Numbered from the stretch's first letter, positions 8,018 through 17,317 are shown. The stretch is 64,000 bases of DNA from an uncultured Oscillospiraceae bacterium (GCA_934567355.1 CAKTJC010000013.1:8452-72451); one strand, 5' to 3'. Translations and numbers: made by a program. Notes: generated by a model not told the origin, from the letters alone.

Positions 8018-10214
8018 AAAGACGCTTATCATCCTTGCCGTTATCCTGGTAGCGGGTGGCGGCGGCTTCTTCGGCTGGAAATATTACAGCAGCAAAAACG
8101 TTGCCCCGGTGAAGGTGTATCCCTTCAACTATGTGGGTATGACGGAATATTGGGGCGATTCCCGCGAAAGCTACGGCCCCGTCACCACCGATAAAATTCA
8201 AACCGTCTATCTGTCCGACACCCAGACCGTTTCCGAGGTTCTGGTGGAGGAGGGGCAGGAGGTAAAGAAGGGCGACCTGCTCATGAGCTTCGATACCACC
8301 CTGTCCCAGCTGGAGCTGGAGCGAAAGGAGCTGGAGATCCAGAAGGATCAGATGGATCTGGAGGATGCTCAGAAGGAGCTGCAGCGCATCAGCTGGATGG
8401 TTCCCATGGGCATTCCCCCCACGGAGCCGGAGACGGAGCCCACCGAGCCGGACTACGGCCGCCCGCTCAGCGGGGCGTATGAGCTTTTCCGGGAGGGGCA
8501 CGACGGCTCTTCTGAAAGCAGCGCCTTTATCTGCTGGATCCCCACGGGCAAGGTGATCTCCACGGAGTTCCTGCAGCAGACCATCGGCGATCTGATCGAT
8601 ACCCCGACCGAACCGCCCACGGAGGCGCCCACCGAAGACCCCAGCAATCCTCCCACGGAGACGCCCACCGAGGATCCCAGCAACCCACCCACGGAGACGC
8701 CCACCGAGGATCCCAGCAATCCCCCCACGGAGGAGCCTTCCCTATCGTCCACGGAGCCGACGACTGCGCCCACCCAGCCTGTTTCCGGGCCGGTGCGGGT
8801 CACGTTCCTCCGCCTCCCGGATTATCTGACACTGGCAGTGTATTCCGCCGAACAGGATACAAATGTTGTCATTGACCCGGAGCCGGACGGAACCTATCTG
8901 CTTTTGCCCGGCAAATATACCTATGTCGCTTCCGCAGAGGGCTATGAGACTGCCCGCCGGGAGTTCACTGTTCCGGAGCAGGCAGTCAGTCCCTTCCAGG
9001 TGGAGATCGTCCTGAACCAGAATCCCACGCAGCCGCCTGTCACCGAAGCACCCATGACGGAGGCGCCGACGGATGCTCCCACGGAAGTGCCCATTACGGA
9101 GGCGCCTTCCGAAGCGCCCGTCCTGAAGCTGACCGGCGCAGAAAACCTGATTTACTTCACTGCCCTCCTGACAGAAGGCGAGGCAGACCCCACGCAGGCA
9201 CCGACAGAGATGCCCACGCAGGCGCCCACGGAAGCCCCCGGCGAGCCGACCGCTCCTACGGAACCTGCTGAGCCCGGAAAAAAGTGCACCCCTTATTATG
9301 TGATCTTCAAAATTACCAAGGACAATCTGCTCAAGGCAGATGTCCTGGTGTGGATCGGCGTGCATGTGAATGCCGATGGCAGCTTCTCCTTCTTCAATGC
9401 CTCCGGGATTGAGGATTTCAGCATCCCTGTGGAGCCCACCGAGCCTGTCGAGACCGAGCCGGAGGTGGATTATTTCGGCAGCGGCTACACCTACTCCCAG
9501 ATTCAGGAGATGAAGAAGGAGCAGGAGCAGAAAATTAAGGATTTGGACATCCAGCTGAAGCTGACCCAGTCCGAGCTGAAGATTATGCAGAAGGAGCTGA
9601 GCGACGGCAATATCTATGCAGAGCAGGACGGCAAGGTTATCTCCCTGCTGACCGAGGAGGATGCCAAGCTCAATTCTCAGCCCATCATCAAGGTTTCCGG
9701 CGGCGGCGGGTACTATATCGATGCATCCATCAGTGAGCTGGAGCGCAGCAGCATGAAGATCGGCCAGGAGGTCACCGTCAACGATTGGAACTCCGGTATG
9801 ACCTACACCGGCTCCGTCGTCTCCGTCGGCGACATTCCTTCCTCCAGCAACAGCTACAATGGCAATAATAACCCCAATGCTTCCAGCTATCCCTTCCGCG
9901 TGTTCGTGGATGAGAGTGCCGATTTGCAGGCGGGCAATTACGTCAGCGTGACCTATTCCTCCGCCGAGCAGGTCGGAATCTATCTGGAAAAGCCCTTCCT
10001 GCGCACCGAGGACGGCGTCAGTTATGTCTACGTCCGGGGCGAGGACGGCCTGCTGGAGCGCCGCACCGTCACGGTGAGCAAGAGCCTGAACGGCTACTAT
10101 GTGGCGATTCAGGACGGCCTGACGGAGGACGACATGGTTGCCTTCCCCTATGGCAAGAATGTGAAACCCGGCGTCCCCACCGAAGAGGGCGACTATTCCG
10201 ATATGTACGCATAA
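8004..10214 (+). CDS. Membrane-fusion adaptor with large Pro/Thr/Glu-rich insertion
   Basis: A 736-residue HlyD-like adaptor, about twice the usual length. An N-terminal membrane segment (residues 5-25) and the first lipoyl half (VLVEEGQEVKKGDLLMSFD) lead into a coiled coil. At about residue 130 the coil is interrupted by roughly 360 residues rich in P, T and E. This insert holds two small folded-looking segments between repeat stretches of PTEAPTE type. The coiled coil resumes near residue 495 (YSQIQEMKKEQEQKIKDLD), followed by the second lipoyl half and barrel. The insert would extend away from the coil tip, perhaps into or through the cell wall (inference). GGAGAGGAG precedes ATG 8004. Confidence 0.85.
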   Translation: MRKLKKTLIILAVILVAGGGGFFGWKYYSSKNVAPVKVYPFNYVGMTEYWGDSRESYGPVTTDKIQTVYLSDTQTVSEVLVEEGQEVKKGDLLMSFDTTLSQLELERKELEIQKDQMDLEDAQKELQRISWMVPMGIPPTEPETEPTEPDYGRPLSGAYELFREGHDGSSESSAFICWIPTGKVISTEFLQQTIGDLIDTPTEPPTEAPTEDPSNPPTETPTEDPSNPPTETPTEDPSNPPTEEPSLSSTEPTTAPTQPVSGPVRVTFLRLPDYLTLAVYSAEQDTNVVIDPEPDGTYLLLPGKYTYVASAEGYETARREFTVPEQAVSPFQVEIVLNQNPTQPPVTEAPMTEAPTDAPTEVPITEAPSEAPVLKLTGAENLIYFTALLTEGEADPTQAPTEMPTQAPTEAPGEPTAPTEPAEPGKKCTPYYVIFKITKDNLLKADVLVWIGVHVNADGSFSFFNASGIEDFSIPVEPTEPVETEPEVDYFGSGYTYSQIQEMKKEQEQKIKDLDIQLKLTQSELKIMQKELSDGNIYAEQDGKVISLLTEEDAKLNSQPIIKVSGGGGYYIDASISELERSSMKIGQEVTVNDWNSGMTYTGSVVSVGDIPSSSNSYNGNNNPNASSYPFRVFVDESADLQAGNYVSVTYSSAEQVGIYLEKPFLRTEDGVSYVYVRGEDGLLERRTVTVSKSLNGYYVAIQDGLTEDDMVAFPYGKNVKPGVPTEEGDYSDMYA
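8619..8726 (+). repeat. Three 36-bp tandem repeats inside the second adaptor gene
   Basis: Three in-frame units encode (A/T)ETPTEDPSNPP-type 12-residue blocks and differ at only a few bases. Looser repeats (PTQAPTE, EAPTDAPTE) occur at about 9050-9120 and 9180-9260. Copy number is likely to vary between strains. Confidence 0.85.
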
Positions 10215-10229
10215 CGGGGGGAAGAAGCC

Positions 10230-11483
10230 ATGTTTGAAAATATTCGACTCGCGTTTCAGGGCGTCTGGAGCCACAAGATGCGCAGCATGCTCACCATGCT
10301 TGGCATCATCATCGGCATTGCCGCGATCATCACCATCGTTTCCACCATCAAGGGCACCAACGAGCAGATCAAGGAAAATCTGATCGGTGCCGGCAACAAT
10401 ATCGTTTCGATCCAGCTGAATCAAAACGGTTATGCCTTTGATGCCTCCTGGAATGATATCCCCTCCTGTGTCCGTCCCATTACCGAGGAGACCCGCCAGG
10501 AGCTGGAGCAGCTGGACGGGGCGCAGATCGTTTCCCTGTACTATACCCGCAGCTACGCCGATTCCGTTTTTTACCAGAATACCCAGTATAACGGCAGCGT
10601 GTATGGCGTGGATTCCCATTTTTTCCCCGCCAGCGGCTACCAGGTGAAGCTGGGGCGCGGCTTTACGGCAGCGGACTATGAGAATTTCCGCAAGGTCGCC
10701 ATCGTGGACACCAATGTGATCTCGACGCTGTCCCTGGGGGAGAACCCTGTTGGGCAGGTGCTTGAGGTGCAGGGGGACGTGTATACCATCATTGGCGTGG
10801 TAGCCCTGTCCCAGGAGTTCACACCCACCATCAATTCCATGTCGGATTATCAGATGTATGTGGGCAGCTCCTCCGGCAATATCTATATTCCGGATGCCGT
10901 CTGGCCGGTTGCTTACCGGTTTGATGAGCCCCAGAACGTGGCAATCAAGGTCACCAGCACGGACGAGATGACCACCGTCGGCAAGAAGGCGGCGGATCTG
11001 CTGACCGGACGCCAGATCGTGGGCACCGACACGGGCTACGATTACCGCAGCCTGGATATGCTGGAGCAGGCACAGCAGCTGCAGAAAATGAGCCAGGCCA
11101 CCAATACCCAGCTGATCTGGATCGCCAGCATCTCCCTGCTGGTAGGCGGCATCGGCGTAATGAACATCATGCTGGTGTCCGTGACGGAGCGCACCTCCGA
11201 GATCGGTTTGAAAAAAGCCATCGGTGCAAAGAAACGCCGGATCCTGATGCAGTTCCTCACCGAGGCTGCCGTGCTCACCAGCCTGGGCGGCGTGATCGGT
11301 GTGGCCACCGGCATCGGCCTTGCAGAGCTGATTTCCAAGATGATGGAGATCCCCGTTGCCATCAGCATTCCGGCCATCGTGGTCAGCGTGGTATTCTCCA
11401 CCCTGATCGGCGTGGTGTTCGGTCTGCTCCCTGCCACCAAGGCGGCAAACCTGAACCCCATCGAGGCTCTCCGCAGAGATTAA
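10230..11483 (+). CDS. MacB/FtsX-type ABC transporter permease
   Basis: A 417-residue permease with an N-terminal helix (MLTMLGIIIGIAAIITIVS), a large extracytoplasmic MacB core domain (about residues 45-280) and three C-terminal helices in an FtsX domain that includes the SEIGLKKAIGA coupling motif. With the ATPase at 7319 and the two adaptors it makes an export complex; substrates of such Clostridial systems include antimicrobial peptides and macrolides, but the substrate here is unknown. GGGGGGAAG precedes the ATG. This is the last gene of the operon. Confidence 0.92.
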   Translation: MFENIRLAFQGVWSHKMRSMLTMLGIIIGIAAIITIVSTIKGTNEQIKENLIGAGNNIVSIQLNQNGYAFDASWNDIPSCVRPITEETRQELEQLDGAQIVSLYYTRSYADSVFYQNTQYNGSVYGVDSHFFPASGYQVKLGRGFTAADYENFRKVAIVDTNVISTLSLGENPVGQVLEVQGDVYTIIGVVALSQEFTPTINSMSDYQMYVGSSSGNIYIPDAVWPVAYRFDEPQNVAIKVTSTDEMTTVGKKAADLLTGRQIVGTDTGYDYRSLDMLEQAQQLQKMSQATNTQLIWIASISLLVGGIGVMNIMLVSVTERTSEIGLKKAIGAKKRRILMQFLTEAAVLTSLGGVIGVATGIGLAELISKMMEIPVAISIPAIVVSVVFSTLIGVVFGLLPATKAANLNPIEALRRD

Positions 11484-11488
11484 ATCTA

Positions 11489-11652
11489 AGGAAACTCTGA
11501 ATAAATCGTCTGCGGCCGGACAGCGGGCCTTTTGCCCCCATGCCGCAGGATGAAAAATGGGAAATACATACAGTATTCCTCCATTTTTCATCCTTTGCCT
11601 GGAAACAAAATCCCTCGCTGCCAGCTCTTGCTGATTTAATCAGAGCTTCCCT
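11489..11652 (+). repeat. MITE-like repeat, copy 2 (full length)
   Basis: A 164-bp element opening AGGAAACTCTGAATAAATCG and closing with its near inverse, ATCAGAGCTTCCCT. Its centre is a perfect 13-bp hairpin (GGATGAAAAATGG 11548-11560, CCATTTTTCATCC 11581-11593) around the conserved loop GAAATACATACAGTATTCC. It lies 5 bases after the permease stop codon, directly before a terminator. Confidence 0.88.
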
Positions 11653-11653
11653 A

Positions 11654-11687
11654 AATCGGCGCAGCGTTTTGGCTGCGCCGATTTTCT
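11654..11687 (+). terminator. Terminator of the efflux operon
   Basis: AATCGGCGCAGC pairs perfectly with GCTGCGCCGATT around a GTTTTG loop, and TTCT follows. It begins directly after repeat copy 2, so the operon mRNA includes the repeat. Confidence 0.75.
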
Positions 11688-11699
11688 GCCCCCGGAACA

Positions 11700-11728
11700 T
11701 TGTATTTTCTGCCCTTTTGTGGTATAAT
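11700..11728 (+). promoter_or_regulatory. Promoter for LRR lipoprotein 1
   Basis: TTGTAT at 11700-11705 and TATAAT at 11723-11728 have a 17-base spacer, 40 bases before the start codon. Confidence 0.75.
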
Positions 11729-11768
11729 CCATAAAAGCATACGCAATGAATTTGGAGGTTTCTTTTTT

Positions 11769-13259
11769 ATGAGACGATTCGTAAAGCCCCTGCTGGCTTT
11801 GCTTGCGGTGATGCTCCTGCTCAGCGGCTGTGACGGCCTGAGCCTGGGCACGCCCGAAACCACCGAGCCGACCAAGGTGGAGCGCATTTCGCTGGTGGTG
11901 GATGAAAATACCATTTTGGACATGGAGCGGGATTACCCGGACTTAAAATATGCCGACCTGACCGGCAGCGAGTGCTATCAGGCAATCGAGGCATATGCCG
12001 TCCGCCATCCCCAGGTGGAGGTGCGCTATCTTGTCCGCCTGGGCACCATGGCAGCCGCACCGGATGCCCAGAGTCTGGAATTGCAGCCGGGGGATTATGA
12101 TTACCAGCTCCTGCTGCGCAATCTTGCCTATCTGCCCCAGCTGCAGAAGGTGACGCTGCGCAATTCCGCTTTGCAGATCAGCGAGCTGCAGGCGCTGCAG
12201 AATGCCTACCCCAACGTGGAATTCACATGCGGCCTGGATTTCTGCGGCATTGTCTGCGACAGCGAGACGCAGACAATCGATCTTTCCGCCCTGAGCCCGG
12301 AGGAGGTGCTGGCCAATGCTTCCATGCTTGCCTACCTTCCCAACCTGGCGGAAATCCAGCTGATGACCGCCGATGATACGACGCTCTATACCCTGGAGCA
12401 GGCGGCGCAGCTGCAAACCCATGTGCCCCAGGCACTGCTGAAATTTTCCTTCGATCTCTTTGGCCAGCGGGTCAGCACCACCGATACGGAGATCAGCTAT
12501 GCCAATAAATACATCGGCAACCAGGAGGGCGCACTGGATACCCTGCGCACGGCGCTGTCCGTCCTGCGGGGCTGTGAGCGGTTCGTGCTGGATAACTGCC
12601 ACTTTACCAACGAGGAGCTGGCTGCCGTGCGGGATGAATTCCGCGGCACCACCAAGGTGGTCTGGCGTGTCTGGTTCGGCAAGGGCGGCTGCCTGACGGA
12701 TCGCACGGTGATCCGCCATGTGTACAACCTGTATGATTACAACAGTGCCGATCTGATCTACTGCGAGGATGCGGAATTCCTGGATTTCGGCCACAACGAG
12801 ATACTCAAGCAGTGCGATTTTGTGGCGGGAATGCCCAAGCTGCGGGCGGTGATTCTCTCCGGCTCCATGATTTCTGACCTGACCCCCTTTGAAAACTGCC
12901 CCAATCTGGAGTTCCTGGAGGTCGCCTACTGCGGCTACCTGGAGGATATATCCTCTCTGGCTGCCTGCACGAGCCTGCAGCGGCTGAACATCGCCTACAC
13001 CAAGGTGTCCGACCTCTCGCCGCTGGATGAGCTGAACCTTCAAGTGCTGGTGGATGCCCGCTCCAAGACCGACGAGGCGGAGCGCGCCCGCTTTGACGCG
13101 CTGCACCCCGACTGCATCACCCAGCACACTGGCGATGCCAAGGACGACAATCCCTATGGCTACCCCTGGCGCTACGAGCAGAATGGTGACGCGAACGAAT
13201 ACTACGCCCTGCTGAAGGAAAAGTTCGGCTACCCCAACCCCACGGATACATTGTATTAA
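11769..13259 (+). CDS. Leucine-rich-repeat lipoprotein 1
   Basis: A 496-residue surface lipoprotein. Residues 1-20 are a lipoprotein signal ending in LLLSGC. The body alternates divergent LRR-like units (YLPQLQKVTLRNSALQISEL), and the last third has canonical units (MPKLRAVILSGSMISDLTPF, CPNLEFLEVAYCGYLEDISS, CTSLQRLNIAYTKVSDLSPL). It ends in a conserved tail with YGYPWRYEQNG. A paralogue with the same order of segments is encoded at 55245-56837. Such proteins usually bind proteins or glycans at the cell surface; the ligand is unknown. GGAGG precedes ATG 11769; upstream in-frame ATG 11700 falls in the promoter. Confidence 0.82.
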   Translation: MRRFVKPLLALLAVMLLLSGCDGLSLGTPETTEPTKVERISLVVDENTILDMERDYPDLKYADLTGSECYQAIEAYAVRHPQVEVRYLVRLGTMAAAPDAQSLELQPGDYDYQLLLRNLAYLPQLQKVTLRNSALQISELQALQNAYPNVEFTCGLDFCGIVCDSETQTIDLSALSPEEVLANASMLAYLPNLAEIQLMTADDTTLYTLEQAAQLQTHVPQALLKFSFDLFGQRVSTTDTEISYANKYIGNQEGALDTLRTALSVLRGCERFVLDNCHFTNEELAAVRDEFRGTTKVVWRVWFGKGGCLTDRTVIRHVYNLYDYNSADLIYCEDAEFLDFGHNEILKQCDFVAGMPKLRAVILSGSMISDLTPFENCPNLEFLEVAYCGYLEDISSLAACTSLQRLNIAYTKVSDLSPLDELNLQVLVDARSKTDEAERARFDALHPDCITQHTGDAKDDNPYGYPWRYEQNGDANEYYALLKEKFGYPNPTDTLY

Positions 13260-13283
13260 AGTACTGGACATAGGAGCTTTGTT

Positions 13284-13898
13284 ATGATTAAAAATATTGT
13301 TTTTGATATGGGCGGCGTATTGATCCGCTGGGACACTGCAACCATGCTCGATCAGCTGGATTTGTCCGCTGAGGACAGAGAAATTCTGAATCGGGAGCTG
13401 TTCCGCACGGTGGAGTGGATGCAGCAGGATCGGGGCGTGATGACCGAGGAACAGCTGCGCCGGGCGGTGCTTGCCCGGCTGCCCCAGCGCCTGTGGGCAC
13501 CGGCAGAGAAGCTCATCGGCTGGTATCACGAATTTATTTTCCCTGTTCCCGGCATGGGGGAGCTGGTGCGGGAGCTGAAGAGCAATGGGTATCACATCTA
13601 CCTGCTCTCCAATGCCAATCTGGCGCTGCGGACGTATTTCTGCCGCATTCCCGGCTCCGAGTGCTTTGATCAGCTGATGGTTTCCGCCGAGGAAAAGCTG
13701 CTCAAGCCCGCCCATGAGATCTACGAGCGGCTTTATGAGAAATTTGACCTGAATCCCGCCGAGTGCTTTTTCATTGATGACATGCCCGCCAATGTGGAGG
13801 GTGCCATCCGTACTGGCATGAACGGCGCGGTGTTCCATGGCGACATTTCCCGGCTCCGCCGGGAGCTGAATGCTGCCGGGATCTCCTGCGGAGCATAA
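13284..13898 (+). CDS. HAD-superfamily phosphatase (subclass IA, YihX-like)
   Basis: A 204-residue HAD hydrolase. Motif I is FDMGGVLIRWD (the second Asp is replaced by Gly, as in YihX/epoxide-hydrolase-N-like members), motif II is LLSNAN, the motif III lysine is in EEKLLKPAHEIY, and motif IV is FFIDDMPANVEGA. It probably dephosphorylates a small sugar phosphate; the substrate is unknown. It begins 24 bases after the LRR lipoprotein with TAGGAG upstream and runs into the MoxR gene after 11 bases, so it may share their transcript. Confidence 0.88.
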   Translation: MIKNIVFDMGGVLIRWDTATMLDQLDLSAEDREILNRELFRTVEWMQQDRGVMTEEQLRRAVLARLPQRLWAPAEKLIGWYHEFIFPVPGMGELVRELKSNGYHIYLLSNANLALRTYFCRIPGSECFDQLMVSAEEKLLKPAHEIYERLYEKFDLNPAECFFIDDMPANVEGAIRTGMNGAVFHGDISRLRRELNAAGISCGA

Positions 13899-13909
13899 GG
13901 AGCGGAACA

Positions 13910-14797
13910 ATGACACTGGAAGAATTAAAGCAGAGAATGGATGCGGCGGATTATGTCTATGACGATGTTCTTGCCACGACGGTATATGTCGCGCTGACGC
14001 TGGGGCGTCCGCTGCTGATCGAGGGCGCAGCCGGCGTGGGCAAGACCGAGGTCGCCAAGGTGATGGCCTCCGCGCTGAACCGGGAGCTGGTGCGCCTGCA
14101 GTGCTACGAAGGGCTGGACGAGAGCAAGGCGCTTTACGAGTGGAATTATCAGAAGCAGCTGCTGTCCATCCAGGTGAATATGAATTCGGCGGATAAGGAG
14201 GCGCTGACCCAGAGCCTCTTTTCCGATGAATACCTGCTGGAGCGCCCTCTGCTCAAATCCATCCGTTCCGAAAAGCCGGTGGTGCTGCTGATCGATGAGA
14301 TCGACAAGGCGGACGAGGAGTTTGAGGCGTTCCTGCTGGAGCTGCTGTCCGAGCAGCAGGTGACCGTGCCGGAGATCGGCACCATCCGGGCGAAAACCGT
14401 TCCCTTTGTGGTGCTCACCTCCAATCGCGCGCGCCCGCTCTCCGAGGCACTGCGCCGCCGGTGCGCCTACCTGCACATCGAATACCCCGATATGGACAAG
14501 GAGCTTTCCATTCTGCGCAAAAAGCTGCCCCATGTGGATGACCGGCTCTGCGCCCAGGTTGCCCTTGCCGTGCAGAAGCTGCGCGGCAATGAGGCCATAC
14601 TGAAAAAGCCCTCCATCGCCGAGACGCTGGACTGGGCGGCGGCGCTGGATGCCCTGGGCATCCGGGAACTTACTCCGGACGCTCTGCGCCGGACGGCGGG
14701 CTTTGTGCTGAAAAACAACGAGGATCTGGAGATCCTGGAGGAAGAGCAGCCGGAGGCGGAGCACTGCGGCCGCTGCCAGGGACACAGCCATGGCTGA
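13910..14797 (+). CDS. MoxR-family AAA+ ATPase
   Basis: A 295-residue AAA+ ATPase with Walker A GAAGVGKTEVAK, Walker B VVLLIDEIDKAD, sensor 1 VVLTSNRARPLSEALRRR (which includes the arginine finger) and a C-terminal lid. It ends in a Cys/His-rich tail (HCGRCQGHSHG). MoxR ATPases act as chaperones that activate partner complexes, typically together with a VWA protein, which is the overlapping next gene. CoxD/CoxE pairs that mature molybdenum hydroxylases are one well-known case, but no such enzyme is seen here. Confidence 0.92.
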   Translation: MTLEELKQRMDAADYVYDDVLATTVYVALTLGRPLLIEGAAGVGKTEVAKVMASALNRELVRLQCYEGLDESKALYEWNYQKQLLSIQVNMNSADKEALTQSLFSDEYLLERPLLKSIRSEKPVVLLIDEIDKADEEFEAFLLELLSEQQVTVPEIGTIRAKTVPFVVLTSNRARPLSEALRRRCAYLHIEYPDMDKELSILRKKLPHVDDRLCAQVALAVQKLRGNEAILKKPSIAETLDWAAALDALGIRELTPDALRRTAGFVLKNNEDLEILEEEQPEAEHCGRCQGHSHG

Positions 14798-16067
14798 TAC
14801 CGGCGTCTATCTGGAAAAGCTCTCCGCCTTCTCCCGGATGCTTCGCCTGAAGGGGCTTGCCGTCGGACCCGCCGAGACCGCCGACGCCGCCCAGGTGCTG
14901 ACGCGCCTGGGCTTTGCCGACCGGGATACGGTGAAGATCGCTCTGCGCACCGTTTATTCCAGCTCCAGGGAAGATCAGCTGACCTTTGACCAGGTTTTCG
15001 ACGGCTTCTTTATTTCCGAGGAGGCCATGCGCCGCCAGGCGGAGCAGCAGCAACAGCACGAGCAGGAGATGGAGCAGCGCCGCCGGGAGGCGGAAGAGGA
15101 GCTGGAGCAGGTAGGAGAGCAGGCACATTTGACGCAGCAGCAGCGCGAGACCTATATGATGATGTCCGACGAAGCCCGGCAGCGCCTGAAGGACTTTGTG
15201 GAGCGCTACAAGTCCAACGTCGAACGCAATCCCGGCCTGTACAGCGAGTTCATCCATTCCGTTTTTGCAAAATCCATTATGGAGCAGCAGATGCTTATGG
15301 AGTCCGCCGGGGAAAACTGCCTGGATGCCGACCCGGAGGTGGGCATCCTGTACCGCGACCTGGGGCAGTTCCGGGATACGGAAATTCCCAAGGCGATCGC
15401 CATCATCCAGAGCATCGCCAAGCAGATCAACGGGGAGCTGTCCGCCAAGCGGAAAAATACCGCCCATTCCGGCAAGCTGGATTTCCGGCGCACCATCCGC
15501 AAGGGGCTGGAAACCGGCGGCTCCTTCCGGCAGCTGCGCTACCGCCGGAAGCGCACCCACCGCAAGCGCCTGGTGATCCTGTGCGATGTTTCCGGCTCCA
15601 TGATCCAGTTTTCAGAATTTGCCCTGCGGCTGATCCAGTCGCTCAACCAGGTGTCGGACAGCTCACGGGTATTCCTGTTTTCCGAGCATCTGGTGGAAGC
15701 GGACGCCTACTGCCTGCACAATATGGATTCCTTCCGTTCCTTTGTCCGCCAATCCGGCATCTACGGCCGGGGGACGGATCTGGGCACCGCGCTGGAAGAG
15801 ATCTGCGCTGCCCGCCCGCCCATACTGGGGCAGGGAGCCACCCTGCTGATCCTGTCCGATACCAAGACCATCGATCAGAACCGTGCCGTCGCCGCCGTGC
15901 TGGAGGCAAAGCGTCGGGCGGGAAAGGTGATCTGGCTCAATCCCGTGCCGGAAGGGAAGTGGCAGTATCTGCGCAGTGTTCAGACCATGGCTGCCCTCGT
16001 GCCCATGGCCAGCTGCTCCACCCTGCGGGAGCTTGCCGATGCCTGCCGGAGACTGAAAAATATGTAA
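14790..16067 (+). CDS. VWA (CoxE-like) protein, partner of MoxR ATPase
   Basis: A 425-residue protein. The N-terminal half is helical with a Gln/Glu-rich coiled coil (residues about 75-115). The C-terminal half is a CoxE/VWA domain with a MIDAS motif (CDVSGSM near residue 266) and YGRGTDLGTAL further on. It overlaps the MoxR gene by eight bases, so the two products are probably made in fixed ratio and work together in cofactor insertion or complex assembly. Neither the HAD gene before nor the ABC operon after identifies the client. Confidence 0.9.
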   Translation: MADTGVYLEKLSAFSRMLRLKGLAVGPAETADAAQVLTRLGFADRDTVKIALRTVYSSSREDQLTFDQVFDGFFISEEAMRRQAEQQQQHEQEMEQRRREAEEELEQVGEQAHLTQQQRETYMMMSDEARQRLKDFVERYKSNVERNPGLYSEFIHSVFAKSIMEQQMLMESAGENCLDADPEVGILYRDLGQFRDTEIPKAIAIIQSIAKQINGELSAKRKNTAHSGKLDFRRTIRKGLETGGSFRQLRYRRKRTHRKRLVILCDVSGSMIQFSEFALRLIQSLNQVSDSSRVFLFSEHLVEADAYCLHNMDSFRSFVRQSGIYGRGTDLGTALEEICAARPPILGQGATLLILSDTKTIDQNRAVAAVLEAKRRAGKVIWLNPVPEGKWQYLRSVQTMAALVPMASCSTLRELADACRRLKNM

Positions 16068-16086
16068 AGCAGCGCCATAGCAGCAA

Positions 16087-16124
16087 CCTGCCCAATTCCG
16101 CACACCGGAAATGGGCAGGTTCTT
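16087..16124 (+). terminator. Terminator after MoxR/VWA genes
   Basis: CCTGCCCAATTCCG and CGGAAATGGGCAGG form a 14-bp stem with one mismatch, followed by TTCTT. Confidence 0.75.
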
Positions 16125-16174
16125 GTATGCTACGATGAATCAAAAAATTAAATGCATGATATTGAAAAAATAGA

Positions 16175-16203
16175 TTGACAGTAGGAGATACAAGTGCTAT
16201 ATT
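16175..16203 (+). promoter_or_regulatory. Promoter of the TrpXYZ-like ABC operon
   Basis: Consensus TTGACA at 16175-16180 and TATATT at 16198-16203 are 17 bases apart. Only about 50 bases of leader remain before the start codon, so there is no room for a T-box leader, which often controls trpXYZ. Confidence 0.8.
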
Positions 16204-16259
16204 ATCCCCATCAAGCGAACCTGCCCGAAAAAAGGCGGGCACAAAAAGGAGAAATTGAT

Positions 16260-17228
16260 ATGAAAAAGTTAATTGCAATTGTCCTTGCTGCTGTAATGGT
16301 GCTGGGGATGGCTTCCGCCGTCAGCGCCGAAGCAGAGGAAAAGACCTATACCGTGGGCATCTGCCAGCTGGTTCAGCACGCCGCGCTGGATGCCGCGACC
16401 CAGGGCTTTATGGATGCCCTTACCGAGAAGCTGGGCGACAATGTGAAGTTCGACTTGCAGAACGCCCAGGGCGAGTCCACCATGTGCTCTACCATCGTCA
16501 CCGGCTTTGTTGCCAACGAGTACGACCTGATCATGGCAAACGCCACGCCCGCGCTGCTGGCTGCCGTTTCCGCGACCGATACCATTCCCATCCTGGGCAC
16601 CTCCGTTACCGACTATGCGACGGCGCTGGCCATTGAGGATATGGATGCCTCCGTCGGCACCGGCATCAATGTCTCCGGCACCTCCGACGGTGTTCCCGCA
16701 CAGCTGTATGCCGATACCGTGATGGAGCTGGTGCCCGATGCCAAGAATGTGGCTGTGCTGTACTGCTCTGCAGAGCCCAACTCCGTGCTCCAGGCCGACC
16801 AGTTCATCGCCTGCATGGACGAACTGGGTGTGAGCACTACGGTGTATACCTTCACGGACTCCAATGATATTCAGTCGGTTGCCTACACCGCCATCGAAGG
16901 CGCGGATGCCATGTACATCCCCACCGACAATACCGCCGCTTCCAATATGACCATTATTTCCAATGTGTGCGCCGGCGCGAATCTGCCTGTGATTTGCGGC
17001 GAGGAGGGCATGTGCGGCGCCGGTGGTTTGGCTACGGTTTCCATCAGCTACTATGATATCGGTTATGTCTGCGGCGAGATGGCCTATGACGTTCTGGTAA
17101 ACGGCGCAGATGTCTCCACCATGCCCATCGGCTATGCGGCCTCCCCGGTAAAGAAGTACAATCCCGACTATGCCGAGGCCATTGGCTTCGAGATGCCCCA
17201 GGGCTACGAGGCCATCGAAACCCAGTAA
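16260..17228 (+). CDS. ABC transporter substrate-binding protein (TrpX/ABC_sub_bind family)
   Basis: A 322-residue periplasmic-type binding protein with a cleavable signal peptide (MKKLIAIVLAAVMVLGMASAVSA). Its ABC_sub_bind fold includes YTVGICQLVQHAALDAATQGF at the start of the mature protein and the YGAASPVKKYNPDYAEAIGF-type end. The family serves TrpXYZ-like importers for tryptophan or other aromatic compounds in Firmicutes and streptococci; the ligand here is not proven. AAGGAGAAATTGAT precedes ATG 16260. It heads an operon with the permease and ATPase. Confidence 0.9.
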   Translation: MKKLIAIVLAAVMVLGMASAVSAEAEEKTYTVGICQLVQHAALDAATQGFMDALTEKLGDNVKFDLQNAQGESTMCSTIVTGFVANEYDLIMANATPALLAAVSATDTIPILGTSVTDYATALAIEDMDASVGTGINVSGTSDGVPAQLYADTVMELVPDAKNVAVLYCSAEPNSVLQADQFIACMDELGVSTTVYTFTDSNDIQSVAYTAIEGADAMYIPTDNTAASNMTIISNVCAGANLPVICGEEGMCGAGGLATVSISYYDIGYVCGEMAYDVLVNGADVSTMPIGYAASPVKKYNPDYAEAIGFEMPQGYEAIETQ

Positions 17229-17317
17229 CCCATCCGGGAACGACAGCAGAATATTCTCCCGGCAAAACCTTTGCCGGGGGATTTTCTGCAAACAGAAAAT
17301 AACAGGAGGTCAATTCC

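Noticed and set aside
8742..11591. 949-codon open frame on the minus strand
   Set aside because: It runs antisense to the second adaptor and the MacB-like permease, has low-complexity Gly/His/Leu-rich text, no RBS and no family resemblance; it is a by-product of GC-rich codon use.
16204..16259. GCCCG/CGGGC hairpin considered as a riboswitch or attenuator of the ABC operon
   Set aside because: The stem is five base pairs with no T-run and no aptamer-like conservation; the leader is too short for a T-box.
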